From Armatimonadota bacterium (GTDB taxonomy: Bacteria; Armatimonadota; Armatimonadia; Armatimonadales; Armatimonadaceae), in NCBI GenBank assembly GCA_014381035.1, contig JACMIS010000401.1, forward strand, positions 1 to 17,969: DNA of 17,969 nt, written 5' to 3'. A model generated the notes under the pieces. The model made no database searches. It was given only the letters and a program-made list of their open reading frames with translations, and had not been told where the DNA came from. The translations under genes and the position numbers were made by a program. Positions 1-7,361 of the stretch are shown in pieces. Each line of letters opens with the position of its first letter. The stretch's first letter is position 1.

Positions 1-2135
1 AGAGGGGGGACTTTCACGACGCCGACGGTGTTTTTCCCCTCAGTGGTGATGGTAATCGAAACTGGTTGTGGCATCTCGCGTCTCGCGTCCGAAACAAAGG
101 CTTGCAAACGAGCGGGTGCCGCTTCGGAGGAGATAATACGCAATGTGCGTGATTTACCGATGTAGGCGAAGCCTGCGACTGCCTGTTCCGATTGTCTCGC
201 TTTGGAGGATGCCTTGGAGGGAGGGACATACGCCGTAATATGATAACGGGCATCCTCCTCTGGTTCGATATGCACGGACGGAGTCAAACCCACCCACCTG
301 TTTTGCCCACCGGGGGTTTTGCCGTCCGTCACGTCGCGCATCCAGGCGAGAGTGCGGGCGGCGGTCAGGATCGGTGTCGGGCGGACGCGGCGGTAGAGAC
401 GCAACCGGGTACCGTTCTCCATCGTGAACGACTGCGGCAGAGCAACGAAGTCGCGCTGAAACAGCGTGGCTATCGTATCCGCTTGCGGTGTGTCCGTCTC
501 CCGAATCGTTACCGGCGATTTTTCGCCGAAAAGCCGACCGCTCATCAGTACCACCTTTTGTTCTTTCGGGGCGAGGTGGGTCTCGGCGGGGAATGGCAAG
601 GAAACGATGTCGGATTCGAGCAACGGTTCCAGAGGGTATCGGTCGCGGGAATCTACATGGGGCGATCCGACGAATCGAACCGGGGGAAGCGTTGCGGCGG
701 GCGATCCGGGTGCCAGTAAGCCCGGCAGACCGGGATCGGTATGGCTCAGAAGGTCGTTGTTGATCCGTTCGGAAGACCCACCAACAAAGACGGAATGATC
801 CGGCGCGGCGAGTGTGCGTAATGTCGCCATGTAACGGGTCATTTCGGCATAATCGCGCCGGTACAGCGGCGGGCGCGGTGCCGCAAGGAAAGGACGAACG
901 ACCTCCGGTATCGGGGAGCGTTCGGGAGGCAGTGCCAGATTCAGCATATTGAGCCCGAGCAGTGCCACCATCGCCCCGGCGATCACGCGGCCTTTCGGAA
1001 GCAGAGTCAGACCTGTCAGTCCGATGATCAGGAACAACAGAAAATGGAGCAGGTAGTGTGGACCGGTCTGGCGGACGGCGAACATCCAGATGCCACCGAG
1101 TAAAACGCAGAACAAAAACGGAAATAACAGCTCGGTTTGTTGCGCCGGACGTTTCTTGATGACGAATGCCGTGATCCACCCGAGGCAAGCCACGGCGACA
1201 ATACTCCATCCTAGGCAACCGCCGAAAAACTGTACCAGTACCGGCAAGGGAGACAGGTAGGAAGTGTATAACTCGTAATAGTTATTGCGAAACAGGTTGC
1301 GGACGAACGGTTTGCCGAAGATCAGCAGAACCGAGATGTGTCCACCGAACACCAGCAACCCGCGTGACACGGCGACCTTAAACCGACCGAACCATGGGGA
1401 ACGCTCGGGATCGCCCCAGACCAGCACGGCTTGATGAATGACGAACGCGCCATAAAAGGCAAGCGCGGGATAGGTGAAGTGGCGGCGCAGCAACATCGTG
1501 GCCGCGAGACATGCCCCGATTCCGATGGCGCGGGGTAGAGAAAACTTCATGCCTCTGTTGCAGTAGAGCGACACAGCGAGCAACGCGAAAAAACATGCAA
1601 ACACGTCCGGGTACGCCCGCAACACCGCCGACCAGGTCGCCGGAAGAAGCAGACAAAACGTTGCCCCGAGCCAGAACAGGGCGCGTTTGCGCCGCTCGTC
1701 CTCCGCAGTACTGAATAGGGATGCCGTGATGCTTCCAGCGACAAGGCACAGTGGGACTACATATAAAACCGCCAACGCTTCCACGAACCGGACACGGGTC
1801 AAACCGCCGAGGGGAAGGGCGAAAGGCAGAAGCGGTAGCGTGAAATACTGATTGTACTCGCCCTCGGTGGACGCGTGGATAGAAAGCAGACCCTGTCGAA
1901 TCCCGGTATCGCGAATCCCGGCGGTCGCCTGCGCCAAAAGGTCTGTGTAGGCGGCAAAATCCCAGAAGTAGAAGAAGTGTTCCGCGCTCATGTAGGTGCG
2001 GGCGAACAGGAATGCAACCGCGACGAAGAGCAGGACGAAAACAGCGTCACTCCACTTCGGCGGAAAATGGCTACGGGAACGCAATCGCGTTCCCGTAGCC
2101 GTCGCGCCCTCAAAGACGCCCTCTTCCGAAGACAC
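1..2135 (-). CDS. Multi-pass membrane protein, probable GT-C (GT39/PMT-like) glycosyltransferase, partial
   Basis: I translated this frame by hand: it stays open from about 2159 down to the first base, so the C-terminus lies outside the window. About 711 codons are visible if the GTG at 2135 is used. The first hydrophobic helix is at about residues 31-45 (AVFVLLFVAVAFLF). It is followed by a loop with WDFAAYTDL, whose acidic residues (about D59 and D65) sit where GT-C enzymes carry their catalytic acid. Many further hydrophobic helices run to about residue 400, then comes a soluble region of at least 310 residues. This layout fits lipid-linked-sugar glycosyltransferases of the GT39/ArnT type; substrate and acceptor cannot be told. 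The start is uncertain: GTG 2135 (1 nt after the upstream stop), TTG 2084 (inside a hairpin loop) or ATG 1991 (which would lose the first helix). Other polytopic surface proteins are possible. Confidence 0.62.
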   Translation of the reverse strand, partial: MSSEEGVFEGATATGTRLRSRSHFPPKWSDAVFVLLFVAVAFLFARTYMSAEHFFYFWDFAAYTDLLAQATAGIRDTGIRQGLLSIHASTEGEYNQYFTLPLLPFALPLGGLTRVRFVEALAVLYVVPLCLVAGSITASLFSTAEDERRKRALFWLGATFCLLLPATWSAVLRAYPDVFACFFALLAVSLYCNRGMKFSLPRAIGIGACLAATMLLRRHFTYPALAFYGAFVIHQAVLVWGDPERSPWFGRFKVAVSRGLLVFGGHISVLLIFGKPFVRNLFRNNYYELYTSYLSPLPVLVQFFGGCLGWSIVAVACLGWITAFVIKKRPAQQTELLFPFLFCVLLGGIWMFAVRQTGPHYLLHFLLFLIIGLTGLTLLPKGRVIAGAMVALLGLNMLNLALPPERSPIPEVVRPFLAAPRPPLYRRDYAEMTRYMATLRTLAAPDHSVFVGGSSERINNDLLSHTDPGLPGLLAPGSPAATLPPVRFVGSPHVDSRDRYPLEPLLESDIVSLPFPAETHLAPKEQKVVLMSGRLFGEKSPVTIRETDTPQADTIATLFQRDFVALPQSFTMENGTRLRLYRRVRPTPILTAARTLAWMRDVTDGKTPGGQNRWVGLTPSVHIEPEEDARYHITAYVPPSKASSKARQSEQAVAGFAYIGKSRTLRIISSEAAPARLQAFVSDARREMPQPVSITITTEGKNTVGVVKVPP
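2066..2100 (-). terminator. Strong hairpin, probable rho-independent terminator of the oxidoreductase operon
   Basis: A perfect 14-bp stem (GGCTACGGGAACGC with its complement, 2069-2082 and 2087-2100) closes a 4-nt loop. Read on the minus strand it is followed by ATTTTCC. It lies 37 nt after the stop of the oxidoreductase at 2137. The T tract is short, so termination may be partial. The stem overlaps the possible 5' coding end of the next gene. Confidence 0.6.
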
Positions 2136-2136
2136 G

Positions 2137-3228
2137 CTATCGGATCTCGACTTCTTTTCCTGCGGCGGCGGACGCATAGACGCCGTCGAGCATCTTCTGC
2201 ACCATCACGCCGTGCTCTGCCGGTGCTTCGTTGGTGCGACCGTCGCGGACGACTTCCACGAAGTGGCGCATCTTGTACTCCCAGTAGTCGTATTTCGGCA
2301 CGAATCCCGGCGTCGCATTGAGCATGTAGCCGTTGTGGTCGGTGAAGATCTGCGAGCCGTCCCAGATCGCGCCGCCTTTCTCGCCCATGATCTGGATGTT
2401 GAATACGTCCTTCTCGATGTGCGCGCAGAACGACGATTCGATGGTGAGCATCGTGCCCGTGTCGAAGCGGATCATGCCGACCGCCAGGTCTTCCACGGTG
2501 TAAGTGGAGTAGTCCCAACCGGGCCACTGCGAGTTGACCGCGCTCGGCTTGTCGCCGAGGTAGGTGAACGTGTTTCCGGTCGCGCTGATCGGTTTCGGGC
2601 TACCGATGATATTGTGCGACGCTTCCAGGATGTGAACGCCGATGTCGATCATCGGACCACCACCTTGCAACTCTTTGCGACCGAACACGCCCCAGTTGGG
2701 GATGCCGCGGCGGCGGAGTGCCTGCGCCCGTACATACAGGATCTTGCCGAACGCGCCGGACTGGATCTGGTCGCGAATGACTTTCGAGCGCGGCTCGTAG
2801 CGGTGCTGGAACCCGATCACGAACTCCACGCCGTTCGCCTTCGCAGCGTCGGCGATGGACTGAGCTTCGACCGCGTTCATCGCCATCGGTTTCTCACCGA
2901 GCACCGGCTTACCCGCGTTCAGAGCGGCGATAGCGGCGGGGGCATGAACGCCGTTCGGTGTACAAACCGAGACCGCGTCAATCTGGTCACCGACCTCGGC
3001 AAGCATCTTGTTGTAATCGTCGTAAAGATGCTCGACCTTCTGGTTGGTCTTGTACCAATCGAGGGCGGCGGGAGCGATGTCGGCGCAAGCGACAACCGAA
3101 ACGCCGGGCATTTTATTGAAGTAGCCGGTGTGGGTGCGGGAAATACCGCCGCTCCCGATAAAGGCGATACGTAGCGGTTTGACGTTGCTGGTATCTTCTG
3201 TGGTAACTGTACTGATTTCTGTATCCAT
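2137..3228 (-). CDS. Gfo/Idh/MocA family NAD(P)-dependent oxidoreductase
   Basis: A 363-residue protein of normal length for this family of sugar, cyclitol and glucoside dehydrogenases. The N-terminal Rossmann domain begins with the nucleotide-binding loop GSGGISRTH (residues 25-33), the acidic end of strand 2 is D50, and the hallmark EKP is at residues 112-114. The C-terminal domain carries GGGPMIDIGVH (189-199), giving the family's conserved Asp195 and catalytic His199. The start is supported by AAAGGAAAA just upstream of ATG 3228. There is no signal peptide, so it is cytoplasmic. The gene follows a second family member with a 70-nt gap and is probably co-transcribed with it; a hairpin lies just after its stop. 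Tandem Gfo/Idh/MocA genes usually act in sugar or glycoside catabolism, but the substrate cannot be read from sequence. Confidence 0.93.
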   Translation of the reverse strand: MDTEISTVTTEDTSNVKPLRIAFIGSGGISRTHTGYFNKMPGVSVVACADIAPAALDWYKTNQKVEHLYDDYNKMLAEVGDQIDAVSVCTPNGVHAPAAIAALNAGKPVLGEKPMAMNAVEAQSIADAAKANGVEFVIGFQHRYEPRSKVIRDQIQSGAFGKILYVRAQALRRRGIPNWGVFGRKELQGGGPMIDIGVHILEASHNIIGSPKPISATGNTFTYLGDKPSAVNSQWPGWDYSTYTVEDLAVGMIRFDTGTMLTIESSFCAHIEKDVFNIQIMGEKGGAIWDGSQIFTDHNGYMLNATPGFVPKYDYWEYKMRHFVEVVRDGRTNEAPAEHGVMVQKMLDGVYASAAAGKEVEIR

Positions 3229-3298
3229 AATATTTTCCTTTTAGTTTAAAACCCCTGATCCCCAGCCCCAATCCTGGGGGGATGACGGGGCGAGGTGC

Positions 3299-4405
3299 TT
3301 AATCCAAGTTTCCGTCCGATAACCCGAGCGGGAGGATCGCCGGACGTTCGACGGTGCTACTCATCTGATAGTGCGAACCGGAATCGCTCGCGTCGTGGAA
3401 ACCCCACATCGCCTCCAGAACATGAAAGGCGAGTTCACCACTGGTACGATGCGCACGCCCGGACCGCACCGCGTAGGCGATGTCCGCCGCGCCGACGCCG
3501 CGGTTGTTACCCGAGTAACCGTGCGTCAGCGGTACTTCCACGAAATCGTTCCCACCCTTTGCTGTCCGCACTTTTACCGAACCCCCGAAACCGTTCGGGT
3601 CCGGGACCTGCAACGTACCTTCTGTGCCGAAAATCGTGATGGGCGAGCCGGTCGGTGCCCCGTACACGTCGAACGACGTGATGATCGTCCCGACCACACC
3701 GCTCTGGAAATCCATCACACCCGCGATATGAGTCGGCACGTCTACCGTGATTTTCGTTCCTTTGAGAGGTTCGCTGGTAATGGTACGCTCGGGGAAAGTA
3801 ATGCGGCTTGAACCTGTCACCCGGCGGAGCGGTCCGAGCATATTGACCAACGCGGTCAAGTAGTAAGGTCCCATGTCGAACATCGGACCGCCGCCCGCCT
3901 TGTAGTAGAACTCCGGTGCCGGATGCCACGATTCATGTCCGCGTCCCATCATGAACGCCGTCGCGGCGACCGGCGTTCCGATCCAGCCGTCGTCAATCAG
4001 TTTGCGGCAGGTTTGGTGTCCGCCGCCCAGAAACGTATCCGGGGCACAACCGACGCGTAACCCTTTTTCTTTCGCTGATTGTAGCAGTTCCCGTCCTTGC
4101 TCACGGGTGATGCAGAGAGGTTTTTCTACGTGAACATGCTTGCCGGACTCGATTACCGCTTTGCTGACCGCATGATGCGCCGCCGGGATGGTCAGGTTGA
4201 TCACGATCTCGATTTCCGGGTCCGCTAAAAGTTGATCCGGGGTATACGCCTTCGGTACATTGTGTTCCGCAGCTTTCGCTTTGGCACGGTCGAGATCTAT
4301 GTCAGCGCAGGCAACGATTTCCAGAATCGGGTATGTCTTCGTCGCGTTAAAATAGGCGTTGCTGATGTTTCCGCATCCGATGATGCCGAACTTTGTGCGG
4401 GTCAT
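3299..4405 (-). CDS. Gfo/Idh/MocA family oxidoreductase with Tyr at the usual catalytic His position
   Basis: A 368-residue cytoplasmic oxidoreductase. I chose ATG 4405 because the Rossmann strand KFGIIGCGNIS (residues 5-15) follows at once; an open frame reaching back to 4507 adds a basic, low-homology extension. D35 ends strand 2 and EKP is at 94-96. The C-terminal motif is GGGPMFDMGPYYL (171-183): Asp177 is kept, but Tyr181 stands where the neighbouring paralogue has catalytic His. This GPYYL variant is a recognisable subgroup of the family, so it is probably a functional subfamily and not a dead enzyme. The protein is clearly diverged from its downstream neighbour, so this is not a recent duplication. 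AGGA about 12 nt upstream is a weak ribosome-binding site. Substrate unknown; likely sugar or glycoside metabolism. Confidence 0.9.
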   Translation of the reverse strand: MTRTKFGIIGCGNISNAYFNATKTYPILEIVACADIDLDRAKAKAAEHNVPKAYTPDQLLADPEIEIVINLTIPAAHHAVSKAVIESGKHVHVEKPLCITREQGRELLQSAKEKGLRVGCAPDTFLGGGHQTCRKLIDDGWIGTPVAATAFMMGRGHESWHPAPEFYYKAGGGPMFDMGPYYLTALVNMLGPLRRVTGSSRITFPERTITSEPLKGTKITVDVPTHIAGVMDFQSGVVGTIITSFDVYGAPTGSPITIFGTEGTLQVPDPNGFGGSVKVRTAKGGNDFVEVPLTHGYSGNNRGVGAADIAYAVRSGRAHRTSGELAFHVLEAMWGFHDASDSGSHYQMSSTVERPAILPLGLSDGNLD

Positions 4406-4551
4406 ACGTAGTTTTGTATCCTGAGTTTTGTGGGGTGTATGGCGGTTACCATGGAACGTTCGTTGTACCGATCTATCCGCGCCGCTGTGACCTCTTAGGG
4501 TTCGCACCTGTCGGGCGGTATTCCTGCGAAACCGGAACTTTTTTTGAAAAT

Positions 4552-5055
4552 CTACTCGGCGTCCAGAATGATCAGGGCATCGCCGGGTTGTACGAGAGCT
4601 TTGTTCGTCGCTGGGATTTCGCGTACCACGCCCGCGCTTTCCGATCTCACCTCGCTGAACACCTTCATCGCCTCAATCAGTCCGACGGCTTGTCCGACCT
4701 CTACCGAATCGCCTATTTCCACAAACGGTGGGTCGGTAGGCGATGCGGAGCGGTAAAAGACGCCCATAATCGGGGCTTCGATACGGACACCCGGCGTGCC
4801 AACATCGGGCATGTCCGTTGCCTCGAACTCCGGCGCAACATCGGCAGAGAAATCCTCGGCGGCAGAAGCGATGCCATTGGAAGCGATTGTGACCGCCGTA
4901 CCCTGTTGCCGGAAATATGCCGCCGTGCGGAGCGTGACACGGACATCGCCCTGTTCATAGCGCAGCTCGGTTAAATCATGCTTTTCGAGAAGAGCGGCGA
5001 GTTGGCGCAGATCATCGGGCGAAACATCGGCGGTATCGGTGGGGGCGTAGCTCAC
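4552..5055 (-). CDS. accB: Biotin carboxyl carrier protein of acetyl-CoA carboxylase
   Basis: A 167-residue protein of the usual AccB length. It carries biotin between biotin carboxylase and carboxyltransferase in the first step of fatty acid synthesis. The N-terminal part (about residues 12-45, DLRQLAALLEKHDLTELRYE) matches the AccB dimerisation/AccC-binding region. An Ala-rich linker follows, then the biotinyl domain from about residue 90: APIMGVFYRSASPTDPPFVE (94-113) includes the 'thumb' region typical of AccB, and IEAMKVFSEV (127-136) holds the biotinylated Lys131. The start is GTG at 5055. No accC is adjacent, although accB-accC pairing is common; the next gene downstream, 146 nt away, is an oxidoreductase. 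The gene is divergent from the protease pair across 129 nt. Confidence 0.94.
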   Translation of the reverse strand: MSYAPTDTADVSPDDLRQLAALLEKHDLTELRYEQGDVRVTLRTAAYFRQQGTAVTIASNGIASAAEDFSADVAPEFEATDMPDVGTPGVRIEAPIMGVFYRSASPTDPPFVEIGDSVEVGQAVGLIEAMKVFSEVRSESAGVVREIPATNKALVQPGDALIILDAE

Positions 5056-5060
5056 GGCAA

Positions 5061-5066
5061 ATTATC
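5061..5066 (-). promoter_or_regulatory. Candidate -10 box of accB (leaderless-type spacing)
   Basis: GATAAT lies 5 nt before the accB GTG, so transcription from it would begin at or within a base or two of the start codon. No good -35 is visible. A second option is TTGACG (5147-5152, minus) with TAAGAT (5123-5128) at 18-nt spacing, which would give a leader of about 60 nt. Confidence 0.35.
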
Positions 5067-5169
5067 CTGTACTCAAAACGAAACCCGTTCGCGCCATGGG
5101 GCAGACGACGGGTCTCTCTTCTATCTTAACACCTTCATCCTTGCTTCGTCAACCGGCGAAGAGATAGGC

Positions 5170-5175
5170 TATAAT
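5170..5175 (+). promoter_or_regulatory. Candidate -10 box (TATAAT) of the protease operon
   Basis: A consensus TATAAT ends 9 nt before ATG 5185, giving a predicted leader of only a few bases. No -35 match is present at 16-18 nt. An imperfect dyad, CTTCGTC-aacc-GGCGAAG (5144-5161), lies just upstream where a regulator could bind. An out-of-frame ATG at 5180 would code only six codons. Confidence 0.4.
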
Positions 5176-5184
5176 CAAAATGCA

Positions 5185-6189
5185 ATGCGGCGATGCCTGA
5201 TTATCTTTCTGCTTTCCCTCTTGTTCGCGTCTCCCGGAAACGCGATCATCACCGTCGGCGGGGACGGCAGGCTACTCACACCCCCGACCGGCTCCTACCG
5301 CGATAGCGGCGTTCAGTTCACCGGCAATTGGGGTTCCTTTGTCGGGACGGCGGTCGGACCGCATCACTTCATTACTGCGGGGCACGTCGGTGGCGGGATC
5401 GGCGATGTGTTCACGCTGAACGACAAGGAATATACCGCCGAAGGGTTGACAGCCGTGGAGGGAACGGATCTCGCTATCTGGCGTGTCCGGGAGCGGTTTC
5501 CGGTTTGGGCGCAACTCTATGACAAGAAGGACGAAACCGGTAAAGAGATCATTTTATACGGGCGGGGATGTCGGCGCGGTCACCCCTTCATCTTCGACGG
5601 CGTCATGCACGGCTGGCTGTGGGGCAAGTCGGACGATTCGCTTTCCTGGGGGAGAAACCGCGTAGAAGGTAGAAAAGCACTACCCGGTGGCGCGGAAATG
5701 TTGATCTTCGGTTTTGATCGCAGTAGCGGCGACGAGGAAGGGACGGTAGGGCGGGGGGATAGTGGCGGCGGTGTATTCACCCAGGACGGCACGACGTGGA
5801 AACTCGCCGGGGTGATTTATGCCTCCGGCGGGCAGTACAGCCGTGTGAAAAAAGGCACGCAGCCATTTATGGCGGCACTGTATGAAACGCGAGGGTTGTA
5901 TCAAAATACCGGCGAGGAGTGGAAGCAACACGATCTTTACTCGCCCTATTCCGAGCCGACGCTGGCGTTTGCGACACGGATCTCTCCGCACGCTGCAGCG
6001 ATCCGGGCGATCATCGGTATCGACGGCATGAAGAAAGAGTCTCACCCGTTATCCACACGAATCTATGTAATAATAGTTGTTAGCATTCTTATCCTATTCA
6101 TCATTCTACTCGGTTTCAAACCGCGCCGTAAGAACCGTTTACAGGCGGATGATTCGTGGTACCATTCCACGGAAAGCGGAAAGGAATAG
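5185..6189 (+). CDS. Exported trypsin-fold serine protease with C-terminal transmembrane anchor
   Basis: Start ATG 5185 is chosen because MRRCLIIFLLSLLFASPGNA is a clear signal peptide (cleavage near residue 20) and a TATAAT box lies just upstream; the frame is open back to 4978 but that part overlaps accB antisense. The mature protein has a chymotrypsin/trypsin-type triad in the right order: His67 in ITAGHV, Asp95 in GTDLAIWRV and Ser193 in GRGDSGGGVF. Residues 293-311 (YVIIVVSILILFIILLG) form a membrane helix followed by KPRRK, so the protease domain should face outward, tethered at its C-terminus. It is 334 residues long. The next gene, 5 nt downstream, is a paralogue sharing GKE, WGRN, GDSGGGVF and the LAG segment after the serine. 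Substrate unknown; processing or quality control of surface proteins is a guess. Confidence 0.85.
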   Translation: MRRCLIIFLLSLLFASPGNAIITVGGDGRLLTPPTGSYRDSGVQFTGNWGSFVGTAVGPHHFITAGHVGGGIGDVFTLNDKEYTAEGLTAVEGTDLAIWRVRERFPVWAQLYDKKDETGKEIILYGRGCRRGHPFIFDGVMHGWLWGKSDDSLSWGRNRVEGRKALPGGAEMLIFGFDRSSGDEEGTVGRGDSGGGVFTQDGTTWKLAGVIYASGGQYSRVKKGTQPFMAALYETRGLYQNTGEEWKQHDLYSPYSEPTLAFATRISPHAAAIRAIIGIDGMKKESHPLSTRIYVIIVVSILILFIILLGFKPRRKNRLQADDSWYHSTESGKE

Positions 6190-6194
6190 CATAG

Positions 6195-7292
6195 ATGCAC
6201 TTGCGATTTCATCATCTCACCCTCGCGACCGCAGTAACGGTCGCGACGATTTTAACGACTTTTTCTCCAGCGCAGGCTGTTGTCCGATTCGGATCGCCGA
6301 ACCAGAAGTACATGGCATCCACCGGGGAGTATGCCAGTATCCCATTCGGGAGGATCGCGATAGACGGCGCGACGGTCGATGGCAACGGGATTCCTCGCGG
6401 CGGGAATCCCGCATGGCCGATCTCGCCGAACTGGGCGTTGCGAGCAAACCATGCAGCAGCAGGGCGGACCGGCTTCGATATTGTCCAGAACGGGGTGGCG
6501 CATCGGGTTGTGGAGTCTGTCAATGTAGCGGGAACCGACCTGTTACTGGTGCGTGTCGAGGACCCGTTCAGCAGTTTCTTCAATATGTACCGGGGGAGCG
6601 ACGAAATCGGCAAAGAGATGGTCGTGTTCGGTAGCAGCGATCCCAGTAAGACGACGGAAGTACGGACCGGCACGCCGAGTCTTTTCAACGGTTGGAATCT
6701 GGGGGCGACTACGGAGGTGCCGCTCCAACCCGGAGAAGTGCGAAACATCAACTGGGGGCGCAACACCGTTACCTCGTTCGAGATGGTCGGTAACACCAAC
6801 ACACTCTACTCCACATTCGACGCTCCCACGTTGCCGGGCGGAGCACTGAACCCGGCGTCGGTCGGCGATGACGAGGCTATCGTATATACCGGCGATTCCG
6901 GCGGCGGGGTCTTCATTGAGGAGGCGGGCGAATGGCGTCTCGCAGGTATTGTTTTTGCCGTGGATGCCGCCTACCCGACACAGGCGTCAAACCAACTTTT
7001 GCTCGGGGCAATTTTCGACGCCCGCAACCTCTGGACCGATGAACCGGTAGACCCGGCTTTCCCAAACGGACCCAAAAAACGGGTGCAAATAACCGGTGAC
7101 AATCCGATTCCTTACGGTTCGTATTCGTCCCGGATTTCGCAATATCGTAGCAACATCGACACGATCACCAAACAGACTGCTGGGTTAGGTCCCATCGCGG
7201 TTCCCGAATCCGGCACCGGGCAACTCGCCCTGCTAGGAATGGGATGTGGGGTGTTCGGTTTGCTCGCCGCTCGTCGCCGACAGGCTACATAA
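6195..7292 (+). CDS. Trypsin-like serine protease with PEP-CTERM-like sorting tail
   Basis: A 365-residue exported protein. The signal peptide ends near TFSPAQA (residue 28). The triad candidates are His86 in LRANHAAAG, Asp115 in GTDLLLVRV and Ser235 in YTGDSGGGVF. The serine and aspartate contexts match the upstream protease, but the usual TAGH around the histidine is replaced by RANH. The C-terminus (336-365) is VPESGTGQ, a hydrophobic stretch LALLGMGCGVFGLLAA and RRRQAT: the layout of a PEP-CTERM signal with Ser in place of the usual second Pro. In that system an exosortase cuts and anchors the protein at the surface; no exosortase gene is in this window. AAAGGA 9 nt before the ATG is a good ribosome-binding site, and the 5-nt gap from the upstream stop implies an operon. 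It could be a triad-retaining pseudo-protease. Confidence 0.85.
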   Translation: MHLRFHHLTLATAVTVATILTTFSPAQAVVRFGSPNQKYMASTGEYASIPFGRIAIDGATVDGNGIPRGGNPAWPISPNWALRANHAAAGRTGFDIVQNGVAHRVVESVNVAGTDLLLVRVEDPFSSFFNMYRGSDEIGKEMVVFGSSDPSKTTEVRTGTPSLFNGWNLGATTEVPLQPGEVRNINWGRNTVTSFEMVGNTNTLYSTFDAPTLPGGALNPASVGDDEAIVYTGDSGGGVFIEEAGEWRLAGIVFAVDAAYPTQASNQLLLGAIFDARNLWTDEPVDPAFPNGPKKRVQITGDNPIPYGSYSSRISQYRSNIDTITKQTAGLGPIAVPESGTGQLALLGMGCGVFGLLAARRRQAT

Positions 7293-7297
7293 AAATC

Positions 7298-7347
7298 AAA
7301 AAGGGAAGCCGGAGACAAGCAACGCTTGTCTCCGGCTTCCCTTTTTT
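7298..7347. terminator. Bidirectional rho-independent terminator
   Basis: An 18-bp perfect GC-rich stem (7303-7320 and 7324-7341) with a 3-nt loop is flanked by AAAAA on the left and TTTTTT on the right, so it works on both strands. It sits 5 nt after the plus-strand protease stop and about 15 nt after the minus-strand alpha-E stop, ending both converging operons. Confidence 0.95.
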
Positions 7348-7361
7348 GATAGTCGCGGCTG

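Noticed and set aside
154..1218. Minus-strand open frame of 354 codons at the left end
   Set aside because: Its product is Arg/Pro-rich and patternless, while another frame on the same strand gives a coherent multi-helix membrane protein through the whole stretch.
1996..3174. Plus-strand open frame of 392 codons opposite the first oxidoreductase
   Set aside because: It is antisense to a clear Gfo/Idh/MocA gene, has no recognisable motif and arises from the strong GC third-position bias.
3229..3298. CCCCAG/CTGGGG hairpin between the two oxidoreductase genes as a terminator
   Set aside because: The stem is only 6 bp with no adjacent T run, so it is too weak to call.
4406..4507. N-terminal extension of the second oxidoreductase
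   Set aside because: The added residues are basic and lack any family similarity; the Rossmann fold begins right after ATG 4405.
4978..5184. N-terminal extension of the first protease
   Set aside because: It overlaps accB antisense and would place the signal peptide about 70 residues inside the protein.
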